Part shown: positions 28,974 to 40,016 of the stretch, one piece after another
How positions within the stretch are numbered: position 1 is the stretch's first letter
Layout of the letters: each line of letters starts with the position of its first letter
Assembly: GCA_963681505.1 (NCBI GenBank)
Contig: OY811981.1
Coordinates: forward strand, 620,001-684,000
Direction of reading: 5' to 3'
DNA: 64,000 bases
Origin: Eunapius fragilis
Lineage: Eukaryota > Porifera > Demospongiae > Spongillida > Spongillidae
Program-made: the position numbers and the translations under genes
Notes under the pieces: generated by a model
What the model was told of the DNA's origin: nothing
Database searches by the model: none
What the model saw: the letters and a program-made list of their open reading frames with translations, nothing else

Positions 28974-31334
28974 ATACCAATCCCACTACCAATCCCACTA
29001 CCAATCCCGCTAGCAATCCCACTACCAATCCCACTACCAATCCCACTACCACTACCACTACCACTACCAATCCCACTACCAATCCCACTACCAATCCCAC
29101 TACCACTACCACTACCAATCCCACTACCAATCCCACTAACAATCCCACTACGAATCCCACTACCAATCCCACTACCAATCCCACTACCAATCCCACTACC
29201 ACTACCACTACCACTACCAATCCCATAACCAATCCCACTACCAATCCCACTACCAATCCCACTACCAATCCCACTACCACTACCACTACCACTACCAATC
29301 CCACTGCCAATCCCACTACCAATCACACTACCAATCCCACTACCAATCCTTCTACCAATCCCACTACCTATCCCACTACCAATCCGACTACCAATCCCAC
29401 TACCACTACCACTACCACTACCAATACCAAAACCAATCCCATTACCAATCCCACTACCAATCCCACTACCAATCCCACTACCAATCCCACTACCAATCCC
29501 ACTACCACTACCTCTACCAATCCCACTACCAATCCCACTACCAATCCCACTACCAATCCCACTACCAATCCCACTACCAATCCCACTATCAATCCCACTA
29601 CCAATCCCACTACCAATCCCACTACCAATCCCACTACCAATCTCACTACCACTACCACTACCACTACCAAACCCACTACTACTACCATTACCAATCCCAC
29701 TACCAATCCCACAACCAATCCCACTGCCAATCCCACTACGACTTACACTACCAATCAAACTACCAATCCCACTACCAATCCCACTACCTCTACCACTACA
29801 ACTACCAATCCCACAACCAATCCCACTACCAATCCCACTACCAATCCCACTACCAATCCCACTACCAATCCCACTACCACTACCACTACAACTACCAATC
29901 CCACAACCAATCCCACTACCAATCCCACTCCCAATCCCTCTACCAATCCCACTACCAATCCCACTACCAATCCCACTACCAATCCCACTACCAATCCCAC
30001 TACCAATCCCATTACCAATCCCACTACCAATCCCACTACCACTACCACTACCACTACCAATCCCACAACCAATCCCACTACCTATCCCACTACCAATCCC
30101 ACTACCAATCCCACTACCAATCCCACTACCAATCCCACTACCACTACCACTACAACTACCAATCCCACAACCAATCCCACTACCAATCCCACTCCCAATC
30201 CCACTACCAATCTCACTACCATTCCCACAACCAATCCCACTACAAATCCCACTACCAATCCCACTACCAATCCCATTACCAATCCCACTACCAATCCCAC
30301 TACCACTACCACTACCACTACCAATCCCACAACCAATCCCACTACCAATCCCACTACCAATCCCACTACCAATCCCACTACCAATCCCACTACCAATCCT
30401 ACTACCACTACCACTACCACTACCAATCCCACTACCAATCCCACTACCAATCCCACTACCAATCCCTCTACCAATCCCACTACCAATCCCACTACCAATC
30501 CCACTACCAATCCCACTACCAATCCCACTACCAATCCCACTACCAATCCCACTACCAAAACCACTACCAATCCCACTACCAATCCCACTACCAATCGCAC
30601 TACCAATCCCACTACCACTACCACTACCAATCCAACTACCAATCCCACTACCAATCCCACTACCAATCCCACTTCCAATCCCTCTACCAATCCCACTACC
30701 ATTCCCACTACCACTACCACTACCACTACCAATCCCACTACCAATTCCACTACCGTTCCCACTACCACTACCACTACCAATCCCACTACCAATCCCACTA
30801 CCAATCCCACTACCAATCCCACTACCAATCCCACTACCAATCCCACTACCAATCCCACTACCAATCCCACTACCAATCCCACTACCAATCCCACTACCAA
30901 TCCCACTGCCAATCCCACTACCAATCCCACTACCAATCCCACTACCAATCCCACTACCAATCCCACTACCACTACCACTACCAATCCCACTATGATTCCC
31001 ACTACCACTACCACTACCAATCGCACTACCAATCCCACTACCACTACTACTACCAATCCCACTACCACTACCGCTACTAATCCCCCTAACAATCAGACTA
31101 CCACTACAATTACCACTACCAATCCCACTACCAATCCACTACCAATCCCACTACCACTACCACTACCACTACTAATCCCACTACCTCTACCACTACCCCT
31201 ACCAATCCCACTACCAATCCCACTACCACTACCACTACCAATCCCATTACCACTACCAATCCCACTTCCACTACACTACCAATCCCACTACCAATCCCAC
31301 TACCACTTCAATTACCACTACCAATCCCGCTACC
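28974..31334. repeat. 12-bp/6-bp satellite array, block H
   Basis: Regular array with the CCCGCTAGCAAT post-island landmark near 29008. Repeated higher-order groups of (CACTAC)4 followed by CCCACAACCAAT occur near 29815, 29905, 30060, 30165 and 30325, suggesting a secondary higher-order unit of a few hundred bp. From about 30578 it copies the sequence left of island 7. Confidence 0.94.
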
Positions 31335-32957
31335 ATTCAATTATGGCGGGATCAATCCCCATCAATTCGGCGCATTTCGGCGCGCATGGACGGTTTGGTG
31401 CCCTTCGGCTGGACCAATCTGTAACAATTCTGCGCAATTCGGCGTGGTACGACCGATTGCTGCACATTCACAGGATCAAACCGTAACAACTCAGCGCAAT
31501 TCTGCGCGATGCGACAGATTGTTGCACTTTCACGGGATCAATCTGTATCATTTCGGCGCAATTCGGTGCGCATGGACAGATTGGTGCGCTTCGCCGGGAT
31601 CAATCTGCAACAATTCGGCACAATTCGGCGCGCTGCGACGGATTGCTGCATTATCGCGGGATCAATCTGCAACAATTCGGCACAATTCGGCGCGCTGCGA
31701 CCAATTGCTGCACTTTCACGGGTTCAATCTGTAACAATTCAGAGCAATTCGGCGCGCTGCAACGGATTGGTGCACTTTCGCGGTGGCAATATGCAACAAT
31801 TCGGCACAATTCAGCGCGCTTGTACCGAATGCTGCACTTTCACGGGTTCTATCTGTAACAATTCGGCGCAATTCGGCGCGCATGGACGGATTGGTGCGCT
31901 TCGGCTGAACCAATCTGTAAAAATTCGGCGCAATTCGGCGTGGTACGACCGATTGCTGCACATTGACGGGATCAATCTGTAACAACTCAGCGCAATTCGG
32001 CGCGATGCGACAGATTGTTGCACTTTCACGGGATCAATCTGTATCAATTCGACGCGCTGCGTCGGATTGCTGCATTATCGAGGGATCAATCTGCAACAAT
32101 TCGGCACAATTCGGCGCGCTGCGACAGATTGCACCACTTTCACGGGTTCAATCTGTAGCAATTCAGCGCAATTCGGCGCGCTGCAATGGATTGGTGCACT
32201 TTTGCGGGATCAATCTGCAACAATTCGGCACAATTCGGCGCGCTGCGACAGATTGCACCACTTTTGCGGAACCAATCTGTAACAATTCTGGGCGCTGCAA
32301 CGGATTGCTGCACTTTTATCGGGACAAATCTGTAACAATTCAGCGCAATTCGGCGCGCTGCGACGGAATCCTGCACTTTTGCAGGATCAATGTGTAACAA
32401 TTCGGCGCAAATCGCCGTGGTGTGACCGATTGCTGCACATTCACGGGATCAATCTGTAACACCTCAGCGTAATTCGGCGCGCTGCGACGGATTGCTGCAT
32501 TTTCATGGGATCATTCTGTAACAATTCGGCGCAATTCGGCGCGCTGCAACGGATTGGTGCACTTTCGCGGGAGCAATATGCAACAATTCGGCACAATTCA
32601 GCGCGCTGCTACCGATTGCTGCACTCTCACGGGTTCTATCTGTAACAATTCGGCACAATTAGTCGCGCATGGACGGATTGGAGCGCTTCGGCTGGACGAA
32701 TCTATAACAATTCGGCGTGGAACGAACGATTGCTGCACATTCACTGGATCAATCTGTAACAACTCAGCGCAATTCGGCGCGATGCGACAGATTGTTGCAC
32801 TTTGACTGGATCAATTTGTATCAATTCGGCGCAATTCGGAGTGCTGCGACGGATTGCTGCATTATCGCGGGATCAATCTGCAACAATCTGCAACAATTCG
32901 GCACAATTCGGCGCGCTGCGACCAATTCCTGCACTTTCACGGGTTCAATCTGTAATA
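31335..32957. repeat. 62-bp satellite island 8
   Basis: Copy of island 7 without the internal 124-bp duplication. Same left (TTATGGCGGGATC) and right (TCTGTAATAATACC) junctions. Confidence 0.93.
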
Positions 32958-33699
32958 ATACCAATCCCACTACCAATCCCACTACCAATCCCGCTAGCAA
33001 TCCCACTACCAATCCCACTACCAATCCCACTACCACTACCACTACCACTACCAATCCCACTACCAATCCCACTACCAATCCCACTACCACTACCACTACC
33101 AATCCCACTACCAATCCCACTACCAATCCCACTACCAATCCCACTACCAAACCCACTACCAATCCCACTACCAATCCCACTACCAATCCCACTACCAATC
33201 CCCCTACCAATCCCACTACCAATCCCACTACCAATCTTACTACCAATCCCACTACCACTACCACTACCATTTACAATCCCACTACCAATCCCACTACCTC
33301 TACCACTACCACTACCAATCCCACTACCAATCCCACTACCAATCCCACTACCAATCCCATTACCAATCCCACTACCAATCCCACTACCAATCCAACTACC
33401 AATCCCACTACCAATCCCACTACCAATCCCACTACCAATCCCACTACCAATCCCACTACCACTACCACTACCACTACCACTACCAATCCCACTACCACTA
33501 CCACTACCAATCCCACTACCAATCCCACTACCAATCCCACTACCAATCCCACTACCAATCCCACTACCAATCCCACTACCAATCCCACTACCAATCCCAC
33601 TACCAATCCCACTACCAATCCCACTACCAATCGCACTACCAATCCCACTACCACTACCACTACCAATCCAACTACCAATCCCACTACCAATCCCACTAC

Positions 33700-35985
33700 C
33701 AATCCCACTACCAATCCCACTACCAATCCCACTACCAATCCCACTACCACTACCACTACCAATCCCACTTCCAATCCACTACCAATCCCACTACCAATAT
33801 CACTACCAATCCCACTACCAATCCCACTACCTATCCCACTATCAATCCCACTACCAATCCCACTACCAATCCCACTACCAATCCCACTACCAATACCACG
33901 AACCAAACCCACTACCACTACCACTACCATTACCAATCCCACTACCAATCCCACTACCTCTACCACTACCACTACCAATCCCACTACCAATCCCACTACC
34001 AATCCCACTACCAATCCCACTACCAATCCCACTACCAATCCCACTACCAATCCCACTACCAATCCCACTACCAATCCCACTACCAATCCCACTTACAAGC
34101 CCACTACCAATCCCACTACAAATCCCACTACCAATCCCACTACCAATCCCACTACCAATCCCACTACCACTACCACTACCTCTACCACTACCACTTCCAA
34201 TCCCACTACCAATACCACTACCAATCCCACTACCACTACCAATCCCACTACCACTACCACTACCAATCCCACTACCAATCCCATTACCAATCCCACTACC
34301 AATCCCACTACCAATCCCACTACCAATCCCACTACCAATCCCACTACCAATCCCACTACCAATCCCACTACCAATCCCACTACCAATCCCACTACCAATC
34401 CCACTACCAATCCCACTACCATTCCCACTACCACTACCACTACTATTACCAATCCCACTACCAATCCCACTACCACTACCACTACCACTACCAATCCCAC
34501 TACCACTACCACTACCAAACCCACTACCAATCCCACTACCAATCTCACTACCAATCCCACTACCAATCCCACTACCAATCCCACAACCAATCCCACTACC
34601 ACTACCACAACCAATCCCACTACCATTCCCACTACCACTACCACTACCAATCCCACTACCAATCCCACTACCACTACCACTACCAATCCCACTACCACTA
34701 CCACTACCAATTGCCCAACCAATCCCACTACCACTAGAATTTCCACTATAAATCCCACTACCAATCCCACTACCACTACCACTACTTCTACTAATCCCAC
34801 TACCAATCCCACTACCAATCCCACTACCAATCCCACTACCAATCCCACTACCAATCCCACTACCACTACCACTACCAATCCCACTTCCAATCCACTACCA
34901 ATCCCACTACCAATATCACTACCAATCCCACTACCAATCCCACTACCTATCCCACTATCAATCCCACTACCAATCCCACTACCAATCCCACTACCAATCC
35001 CACTACCAATACCACGAACCAAACCCACTACCACTACCACTACCATTACCAATCCCACTACCAATCCCACTACCTCTACCACTACCACTACCAATCCCAC
35101 TACCAATCCCACTACCAATCCCACTACCAATCCCACTACCAATCCCACTACCAATCCCACTACCAATCCCACTACCAATCCCACTACCAATCCCACTACC
35201 AATCCCACTTACAAGCCCACTACCAATCCCACTACAAATCCCACTACCAATCCCACTACCAATCCCACTACCAATCCCACTACCACTACCACTACCTCTA
35301 CCACTACCACTTCCAATCCCACTACCAATACCACTACCAATCCCACTACCACTACCAATCCCACTACCACTACCACTACCAATCCCACTACCAATCCCAT
35401 TACCAATCCCACTACCAATCCCACTACCAATCCCACTACCAATCCCACTACCAATCCCACTACCAATCCCACTACCAATCCCACTACCAATCCCACTACC
35501 AATCCCACTACCAATCCCACTACCAATCCCACTACCATTCCCACTACCACTACCACTACTATTACCAATCCCACTACCAATCCCACTACCACTACCACTA
35601 CCACTACCAATCCCACTACCACTACCACTACCAAACCCACTACCAATCCCACTACCAATCTCACTACCAATCCCACTACCAATCCCACTACCAATCCCAC
35701 AACCAATCCCACTACCACTACCACAACCAATCCCACTACCATTCCCACTACCACTACCACTACCAATCCCACTACCAATCCCACTACCACTACCACTACC
35801 AATCCCACTACCACTACCACTACCAATTGCCCAACCAATCCCACTACCACTAGAATTTCCACTATAAATCCCACTACCAATCCCACTACCACTACCACTA
35901 CTTCTACTAATCCCACTACCAATCCCACTACCAATCCCACTACCAATCCCACTACCAATCCCACTACCAATCCCACTACCAATCC
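33700..35985. repeat. Tandem duplication, offset 1116 bp
   Basis: The unique landmark ACCACGAACCAAACCC starts at 33895 and 35011. ACCAATATCACTACC, CCCACTTACAAGCCC and ATTGCCCAACCAATCCC recur with the same offset. 1116 is 93 x 12, so the array phase and reading frame are kept. No difference between the copies was noticed by eye, so this looks recent. Confidence 0.88.
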
Positions 35986-36087
35986 CACTACCAATTCCAC
36001 TACCACCACCACTACCAAGCCCACTACCAATCCCACTACCAATCCCACTACCAATCCCACTACCACTACCACTACCAATCCCACTTC

Positions 36088-36240
36088 CAATCCCACTACC
36101 ATTCACACAACCACTACAATTACCACTGTTAATCCCACTACCAATCCCACTACCACTCCCTCTACCAATCCCACTACCACTACCACTACTACTACCAATC
36201 CCACTACCACTACCACTACTAATCCCCCTACCAATCAGAG
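36088..36240. other. Unoccupied paralogue of the element's insertion site
   Basis: CATTCACACAACCACTACAATTACCACTGTTAATCCC and its continuation (CCACTCCCTCTACC, ACTACTACTACC, CCCCCTACCAATCAGAGTACC) match the left flank of the element (ending 37075) joined to the right flank (starting 40030). The single TA at 36121-36122 is present on both sides of the element, so this copy shows the pre-insertion state. Confidence 0.85.
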
Positions 36241-37073
36241 TACCACTACAATTACCACTACCAATCCCACTACCAATCCACTACCAATCCCACTACCACT
36301 ACCACTACCACTACTAATCCCACTACCTCTACCACTACCCCTACCAATCCCATTACCAATCCCACTACCGCTACCACTACCAATCCCACTACCACTACCA
36401 CTACCAATCCCACTACCAATCCCACTACCACTACCACTACCAATCCCACTACCACTACCACTACCAATTGCCCAACCAATCCCACTACCACTAGAATTTC
36501 TACTATAAATCCCACTACCAATCCCACTACCACTACCACTACTTCTACTAATCCCACTACCAATCCCACTACCAATCCCACGACCAATCCCACTACCAAT
36601 CCCACTACCAATCCCACTACCAATCCCACTACCAATTCCACTACCAATCCCACTACCAATCCCACTACCAATCCCACTACCAATCCCACTACCACTACCA
36701 CTACCACTACCAATCCCACAACCAATCCCACTACCAATCCCACTACCAATCCCACTACCAATCCCACTACCAATCCCACTACCAATCCTACTACCACTAC
36801 CACTACCACTACCAATCCCACTACCAATCCCACTACCAATCCCACTACCAATCCCTCTACCAATCCCACTACCAATCCCACTACCAATCCCACTACCAAT
36901 CCCACTACCAATCCCACTACCAATCCCACTACCAATTCCACTACCAATCCCACTACCACCACCACTACCAATCCCACTACCAATCCCACTACCAATCCCA
37001 CTACCAATCCCACTACCACTACCACTACCAATCCCACTTCCAATCCCACTACCATTCACGCAACCACTACAAT

Positions 37074-37075
37074 TA
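37074..37075. repeat. TA target-site duplication, left copy
   Basis: TA directly before the left TIR. The matching TA is at 40030-40031. The empty site at 36121-36122 has one TA. A 3-bp TAC reading is also possible if the element starts at ACGACC. Confidence 0.7.
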
Positions 37076-37088
37076 CACGACCAAAAGT
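37076..37088 (+). repeat. Left terminal inverted repeat
   Basis: CACGACCAAAAGT; pairs with 40017-40029 with two adjacent mismatches (GA versus AG). Confidence 0.8.
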
Positions 37089-37467
37089 TTAAAACCGTTC
37101 CAAACCTGTTACCTGATTTGAATCAGACTGTTATCAAATACTATAAAGGTTGGGAAAAATATCCGTTTCAGATCTGGTGGAGTAATTTCCGATTCTTACC
37201 TGTACTACCACGATAATGCAAAACTGGTAACAGCCTGAATCGTGGGTGGTACCAGCGCCAAGTCAAGTATTGTTCCGGTGATACACGGGGGGAATGCGTG
37301 GTTTTGTCTCGTGATCGCTAATGTTAAATAAACTGATGAATGATTAATACATTCCATAATCACACGCAATACAAATTTAAACAACAAAGCATATTCGTCC
37401 AGTCATGGGTATACACCAAAGCCTTCTCTCCTGATGCTTCTCTCTCTATCCTCCTAGAGCTGGACCC
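37089..37467. other. Left non-coding arm of the element
   Basis: No convincing exon. It contains one CAGACTG subterminal motif (37124-37130), the inverted-repeat block CAAACCTG, and the AACTGGTAACAG...GGTGGTACCAG stretch (about 37222-37255) that has inverted counterparts in the right arm. Confidence 0.6.
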
Positions 37468-38668
37468 TCAATCAAAAGTACAACTGTCACTGCATTCATG
37501 GACTATAGAAACGGCTTGCTTGATCTGGCTGCAGTCTGCTGAGAATATTCTTTTCGTTATGGCAAGTAGTGGGCACTCATACTCGTCCAGCACTGGTTCA
37601 CTATTCACAACAAAATCATCACATCCCTGAAGTACGCAGAATGATTCACCCGTTTCCAACTGACAGGAAGTCAAAAACAGGGCATTCTTTGTCTACAAAA
37701 GATAAACTACTTGAAGTTACTGAGGTGACAAAACATACTATTTTACCTCTGAACAGAGCAGTTCAACAAAGCCTCCAGCATGAACCAATCCACCATCTGC
37801 TGCAATAACCCCTTTGAACACTGCAACAAGGCTGTCCTCCATACAGTGGAAGAGTTCTATTCTAGTTGAGCTATCATGACGATGCAGATCCTCAATGGTA
37901 GCACAGGAAAGGCCAATAGTATTGAGAACAACATGTTTGCAATACGTGTAGGGATTTTGAAAGGCGCTATAGCATAGAATGTGCACATAAAAAAACACTG
38001 ACTAATTTAACTGCAACTCACTTTCCTCAGTGCTCCAGGCTGATATATGCTCCTGTCGCCATTGAGTTCTATCATCGTAACATTGTTGAAGAAATGTCAT
38101 AGGAGTTGAATAAAATGTCTTTAAGCCACCACCACACCTAAATCAACATCAATGATAAGCGTTCATTAAACTGAGTAACACTTACTGGATGTTATCATCT
38201 CCATCACAAGCACACGTATAACGTAGATGCTGCTGCACAGCAAAATGACCCTAGAGGGAGCAAGGCGATTACTAAAAATATTCTGTGCTCTAACAGTAGC
38301 ATTGAAGGATTCACACCTACAGAATGAGAAACATATTAATAACTACTTAGGAAAGAATAAAAGAAACGTACACACCTCTCTGCGGAAAATGCCGAACAAG
38401 GTCCCAAGTTAACCATACAATCCACTAGATGGAGTATTAGGTGGGCCTTCGGTTTATTCAGGCATTGTTTGTGTGCTTGACATTGATGACAAAGTTCTCA
38501 CAAATAGATTTCCACTCATGGTAGAGATGTGGAGAGAAATACCTGCAATATGCTATTCGAAGCACCTATAATAAAAAACATCATAAATCAATCATCATGG
38601 AGTTAAAATTTGTGCTTACCTTTGAAAAACTCAATAACACCTTTCTATCATCACTGCTCAAGTAAGGA
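37468..38668 (-). pseudogene. 5'-truncated, frameshifted multi-exon gene remnant (ESFN...NRLAPSR family)
   Basis: Seven exon-like segments on the - strand are joined by very short introns: 38668-38620, 38565-38502, 38424-38376, 38316-38186, 38137-38022, 37966-37747 and 37659-37468 (stop TGA at 37470-37468). Donors are GTAAGC, GTGAGA, GTGTGT, GTAAGT, GTGAGT and GTAAAA; introns are 54, 77, 59, 48, 55 and 87 bp. Phases agree across introns 1-4 and 6, which supports the model. Readable protein pieces include SSDDRKVLLSFSK, FSPHLYHEWKSI, LGPCSAFSAE, ESFNATVRAQNIF, NRLAPSR, QQHLRYTCACDGDD, AADGGLVHAGGFVELLC and PVLDEYECPLLAITK. Decay: a one-base frame change near 38245-38255, and a phase mismatch between exons 5 and 6. 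No start codon or N-terminus is found. From memory the ESFN...NRLAPSR segment recalls uncharacterised proteins abundant in basidiomycete genomes, with relatives in animals; this was not checked. Function unknown; it may be the element's own former gene. Confidence 0.72.
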
Positions 38669-39040
38669 CTTAAGATAAAAACAGACATTTGAGACCATCC
38701 TTTAAAGTCCCGTCCCACAAAGGAATATCTTGGTGGGGTTCATCAGGGAAGCAGAATAACATGAAGGAGTGTGGAAGAGAGGGAGGGATGTGTGAGAGGG
38801 AGTGTGAGTGGGAAAGGAGAGGGATGTGTGAGTGAGTAGGAAAGGGGAGGATGTGTGAGAGAAGAGTAAATTTGAGAGCAGGTGGAAGATGGGGTGTGGA
38901 TGAGTAGGTGAGACTGTCGAGGGTTGGTGGGAAGTTGAAGAAACAGCAGTGGATGGATGGTGGGAGAGGGAGGTGTGGGGTGTGGGAGGTAGCAAGAGTA
39001 AAGGTTAGAGATGGAGGGATACAGAGTTCATAAACCCTTA
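38669..39040. repeat. Purine-rich (GGGA/GTGT) minisatellite spacer
   Basis: From about 38752 to 39000 the + strand is imperfect GGGATGTGTGAGAGGGAGTG-like repeats; the - strand is pyrimidine-rich. It lies between the VPS35-like exon 2 donor (39041) and the first exon of the downstream gene remnant (38668), so it would sit in an intron on the - strand. The ~97-codon open frame through it on the - strand is low-complexity and not credible. A possible extra exon around 38700-38750 cannot be established. Confidence 0.7.
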
Positions 39041-39041
39041 C

Positions 39042-39259
39042 AGCTAAGCAAGGACGTTCTCAGCTCGTTCAGCATATTGGAGGCATACTGAAGCGCATCC
39101 ATCAGCTTATTGTTGTCCTGTAGCAGAAGACGTACTTTCAACACAAAAGAACATGACGACGCTCCTGAATCTCACCAAACATGTCTTCATCTCGAACGCA
39201 TTCTTCTTCACTTGGTTTAGAGCTTCCGTAAGAAGCTAATCCTGGTCGTCCATTGCCAT
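39042..39259 (-). pseudogene. VPS35-like 5' gene fragment (exons 1 and 2), stop at codon 8
   Basis: VPS35 is the large alpha-solenoid subunit of retromer, which recycles endosomal cargo. Two - strand exons are visible: 39259-39176 (ATG to ...FEMKTCL) and 39117-39042. They are separated by a 58-bp GT-AG intron (GTGAGA...CTGCTACAG) in phase 0; exon 2 ends at a GTAAGG donor (39041). The joined product reads MAMDDQD-stop-LLTEALNQVKKNAFEMKTCL, then NKLMDALQYASNMLNELRTS. Human VPS35, recalled from memory, reads [22 protein letters not shown] then [20 protein letters not shown] over the same stretch, so the match covers the N-terminus and the exon joint. Codon 8 (39238-39236) is TAG where VPS35 has Lys, a one-base change from AAG. 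Nothing of VPS35 beyond about residue 60 is present, and the following region is unrelated. This is a captured fragment, not a working gene; transcripts could still form. Confidence 0.8.
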
Positions 39260-39408
39260 GACGTTTTGTTGGCTGCAGATCTGATCATGCATCATAAAAC
39301 GTAACCTGAGCACACATTTCATAAGTGAACAGGGTTACCGTGAACAGTATTACCGTAAGCCAAAATACAGCTGCCAGTAGCTGAAACGCTAAAGGGGTTG
39401 GCAGACAC

Positions 39409-39499
39409 AGCGGCTCTCAAAACAAAACTGCCATTTTCCCTGTGCTAGTATCACGTGAGGGTGCACGGCTCAGTCGCCCAGGGCAACAGTGAAAACAAA
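39409..39499. promoter_or_regulatory. Compact, TATA-less, possibly bidirectional promoter
   Basis: TCACGTGA palindromic E-box at 39451-39458; RFX-type X-box GTCGCCCAGGGCAAC at 39473-39487, an imperfect palindrome. YY1-like AAAATGGC occurs in both orientations: GCCATTTT at 39430-39437 and AAAATGGC at 39497-39504. It lies between the - strand VPS35-like start (39259) and a + strand ATG exon (39500), an arrangement expected of a head-to-head promoter. Motif calls are by eye; activity is not shown. Confidence 0.55.
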
Positions 39500-39537
39500 A
39501 TGGCCGAAGGTGGCATGCCGGTCGTTTTCCCATTTAC
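39500..39537 (+). pseudogene. Isolated first coding exon (MAEGGMPVVFPF) ending at a GTAAGT donor
   Basis: AAAATGG gives a favourable start context. Twelve codons, MAEGGMPVVFPF, plus two bases are followed by the consensus donor GTAAGT at 39538. Without splicing the frame stops at once (ACG TAA). It lies just downstream of the promoter-like region and points away from the VPS35-like fragment. No acceptor or second exon is recognised before the right end of the element. I infer it is the first exon of the gene that was divergent to VPS35 in the source locus; the gene is not recognised. Confidence 0.45.
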
Positions 39538-39609
39538 GTAAGTGGGAACGGAAACCATTGTGCGGCGTCAAAAAACAGCACTCTTGCAATACTTCTACTG
39601 TATGTGTTG

Positions 39610-39720
39610 CATGTGTGTGTCTGTGTGGTGCGCGCGCGAATGCACATCTTCAGTGTGCTCTGGACATGTGTGTGTCTGTGTGGCGCGCGCGCGAACGCAC
39701 ATCTTACAGTGTGCTCTGGA
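39610..39720. repeat. Two-copy 55/56-bp tandem repeat with alternating CG/TG runs
   Basis: Copies at 39610-39664 and 39665-39720, each CATGTGTGTGTCTGTGTGG then a CGCGCGCGAA run, TGCACATCTT-like sequence and GTGCTCTGGA. The CGCGCGCG and TGTGTGTG stretches are alternating purine-pyrimidine tracts with Z-DNA potential. Open frames across it in three frames are repeat artefacts. Confidence 0.9.
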
Positions 39721-40016
39721 CAACTCTTGTCGAGGATTGATAATCGAGGTGAACTGATATCAAAATGTAGACCCACAGATACAAACCTTGCACAACGGCC
39801 AGTCCGAGCGAGATACTGAACCTTGACTGACACCAATGCTGGTTCGTATTGTATTTCAGGTTTGAAACGAACTGGTACCATGCGATATTCTCAGCCTGAA
39901 CCAGGGTTGTGATACCAGTTAACAACCAGACTGTTGATTTAAACACCCATGATTCAGACTGTATTTCATTCCCACACCAGACTGTATTTCACCACCAGGT
40001 TTGATTCAGACTGGTT
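39721..40016. repeat. Right arm of the element with subterminal CAGACTG repeats
   Basis: CAGACTG at 39927, 39955, 39978 and 40007 (spacings 28, 23 and 29 bp), within repeated contexts GATTCAGACTG and CAGACTGTATTTCA. One copy lies near the left end at 37124. Subterminal motif clusters are typical of transposase-binding ends. No coding segment is recognised here. Confidence 0.7.

Larger units (their letters stand above)
26470..33110. repeat. Large segmental duplication carrying islands 7 and 8 (offset 4108, then 3984 bp)
   Basis: About 26470-29115 and 30578-33100 are copies. The offset is 4108 bp up to mid-island (27401/31509, 27535/31643) and 3984 bp after it (27979/31963, 28733/32717). The 124-bp change equals two 62-bp monomers, duplicated within island 7. 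Only scattered single-base differences are visible, for example CCCGCTACC at about 26549 versus CCCACTACC, and GTAACAGTTCTG versus GTAACAATTCTG. The duplication is therefore recent. Confidence 0.88.
32958..37075. repeat. 12-bp/6-bp satellite array, block I
   Basis: Array between island 8 and the inserted element. It contains a 1116-bp tandem duplication (about 33700-35985) and three copies of the landmark CACTAGAATTTC(C/T)ACTATAA near 34733, 35849 and 36489. It ends at CATTCACGCAACCACTACAATTA, the left flank of the insertion. Confidence 0.94.

Noticed and set aside
37340-37630. 96-codon + strand open frame in the element
   Set aside because: Antisense to the better-supported - strand last exon (37659-37468), which has splice sites and in-phase continuity.
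38702-38995. 97-codon - strand open frame rich in Ser, Pro, His and Thr
   Set aside because: Translation of the pyrimidine-rich minisatellite; low complexity, no family resemblance.
39150-39280. Alternative - strand reading QPTKRHGNGRPGLASYGSS...RDEDMFGEIQERRH as an exon
   Set aside because: It overlaps the VPS35-like exon 1 in another frame. The VPS35 frame has family similarity, an ATG and in-phase splice sites; this one is a shadow.
39534-39881. 115-codon - strand and several + strand open frames over 39489-39880
   Set aside because: They run through the CG/TG tandem repeat and overlap each other in several frames; no recognisable domain.
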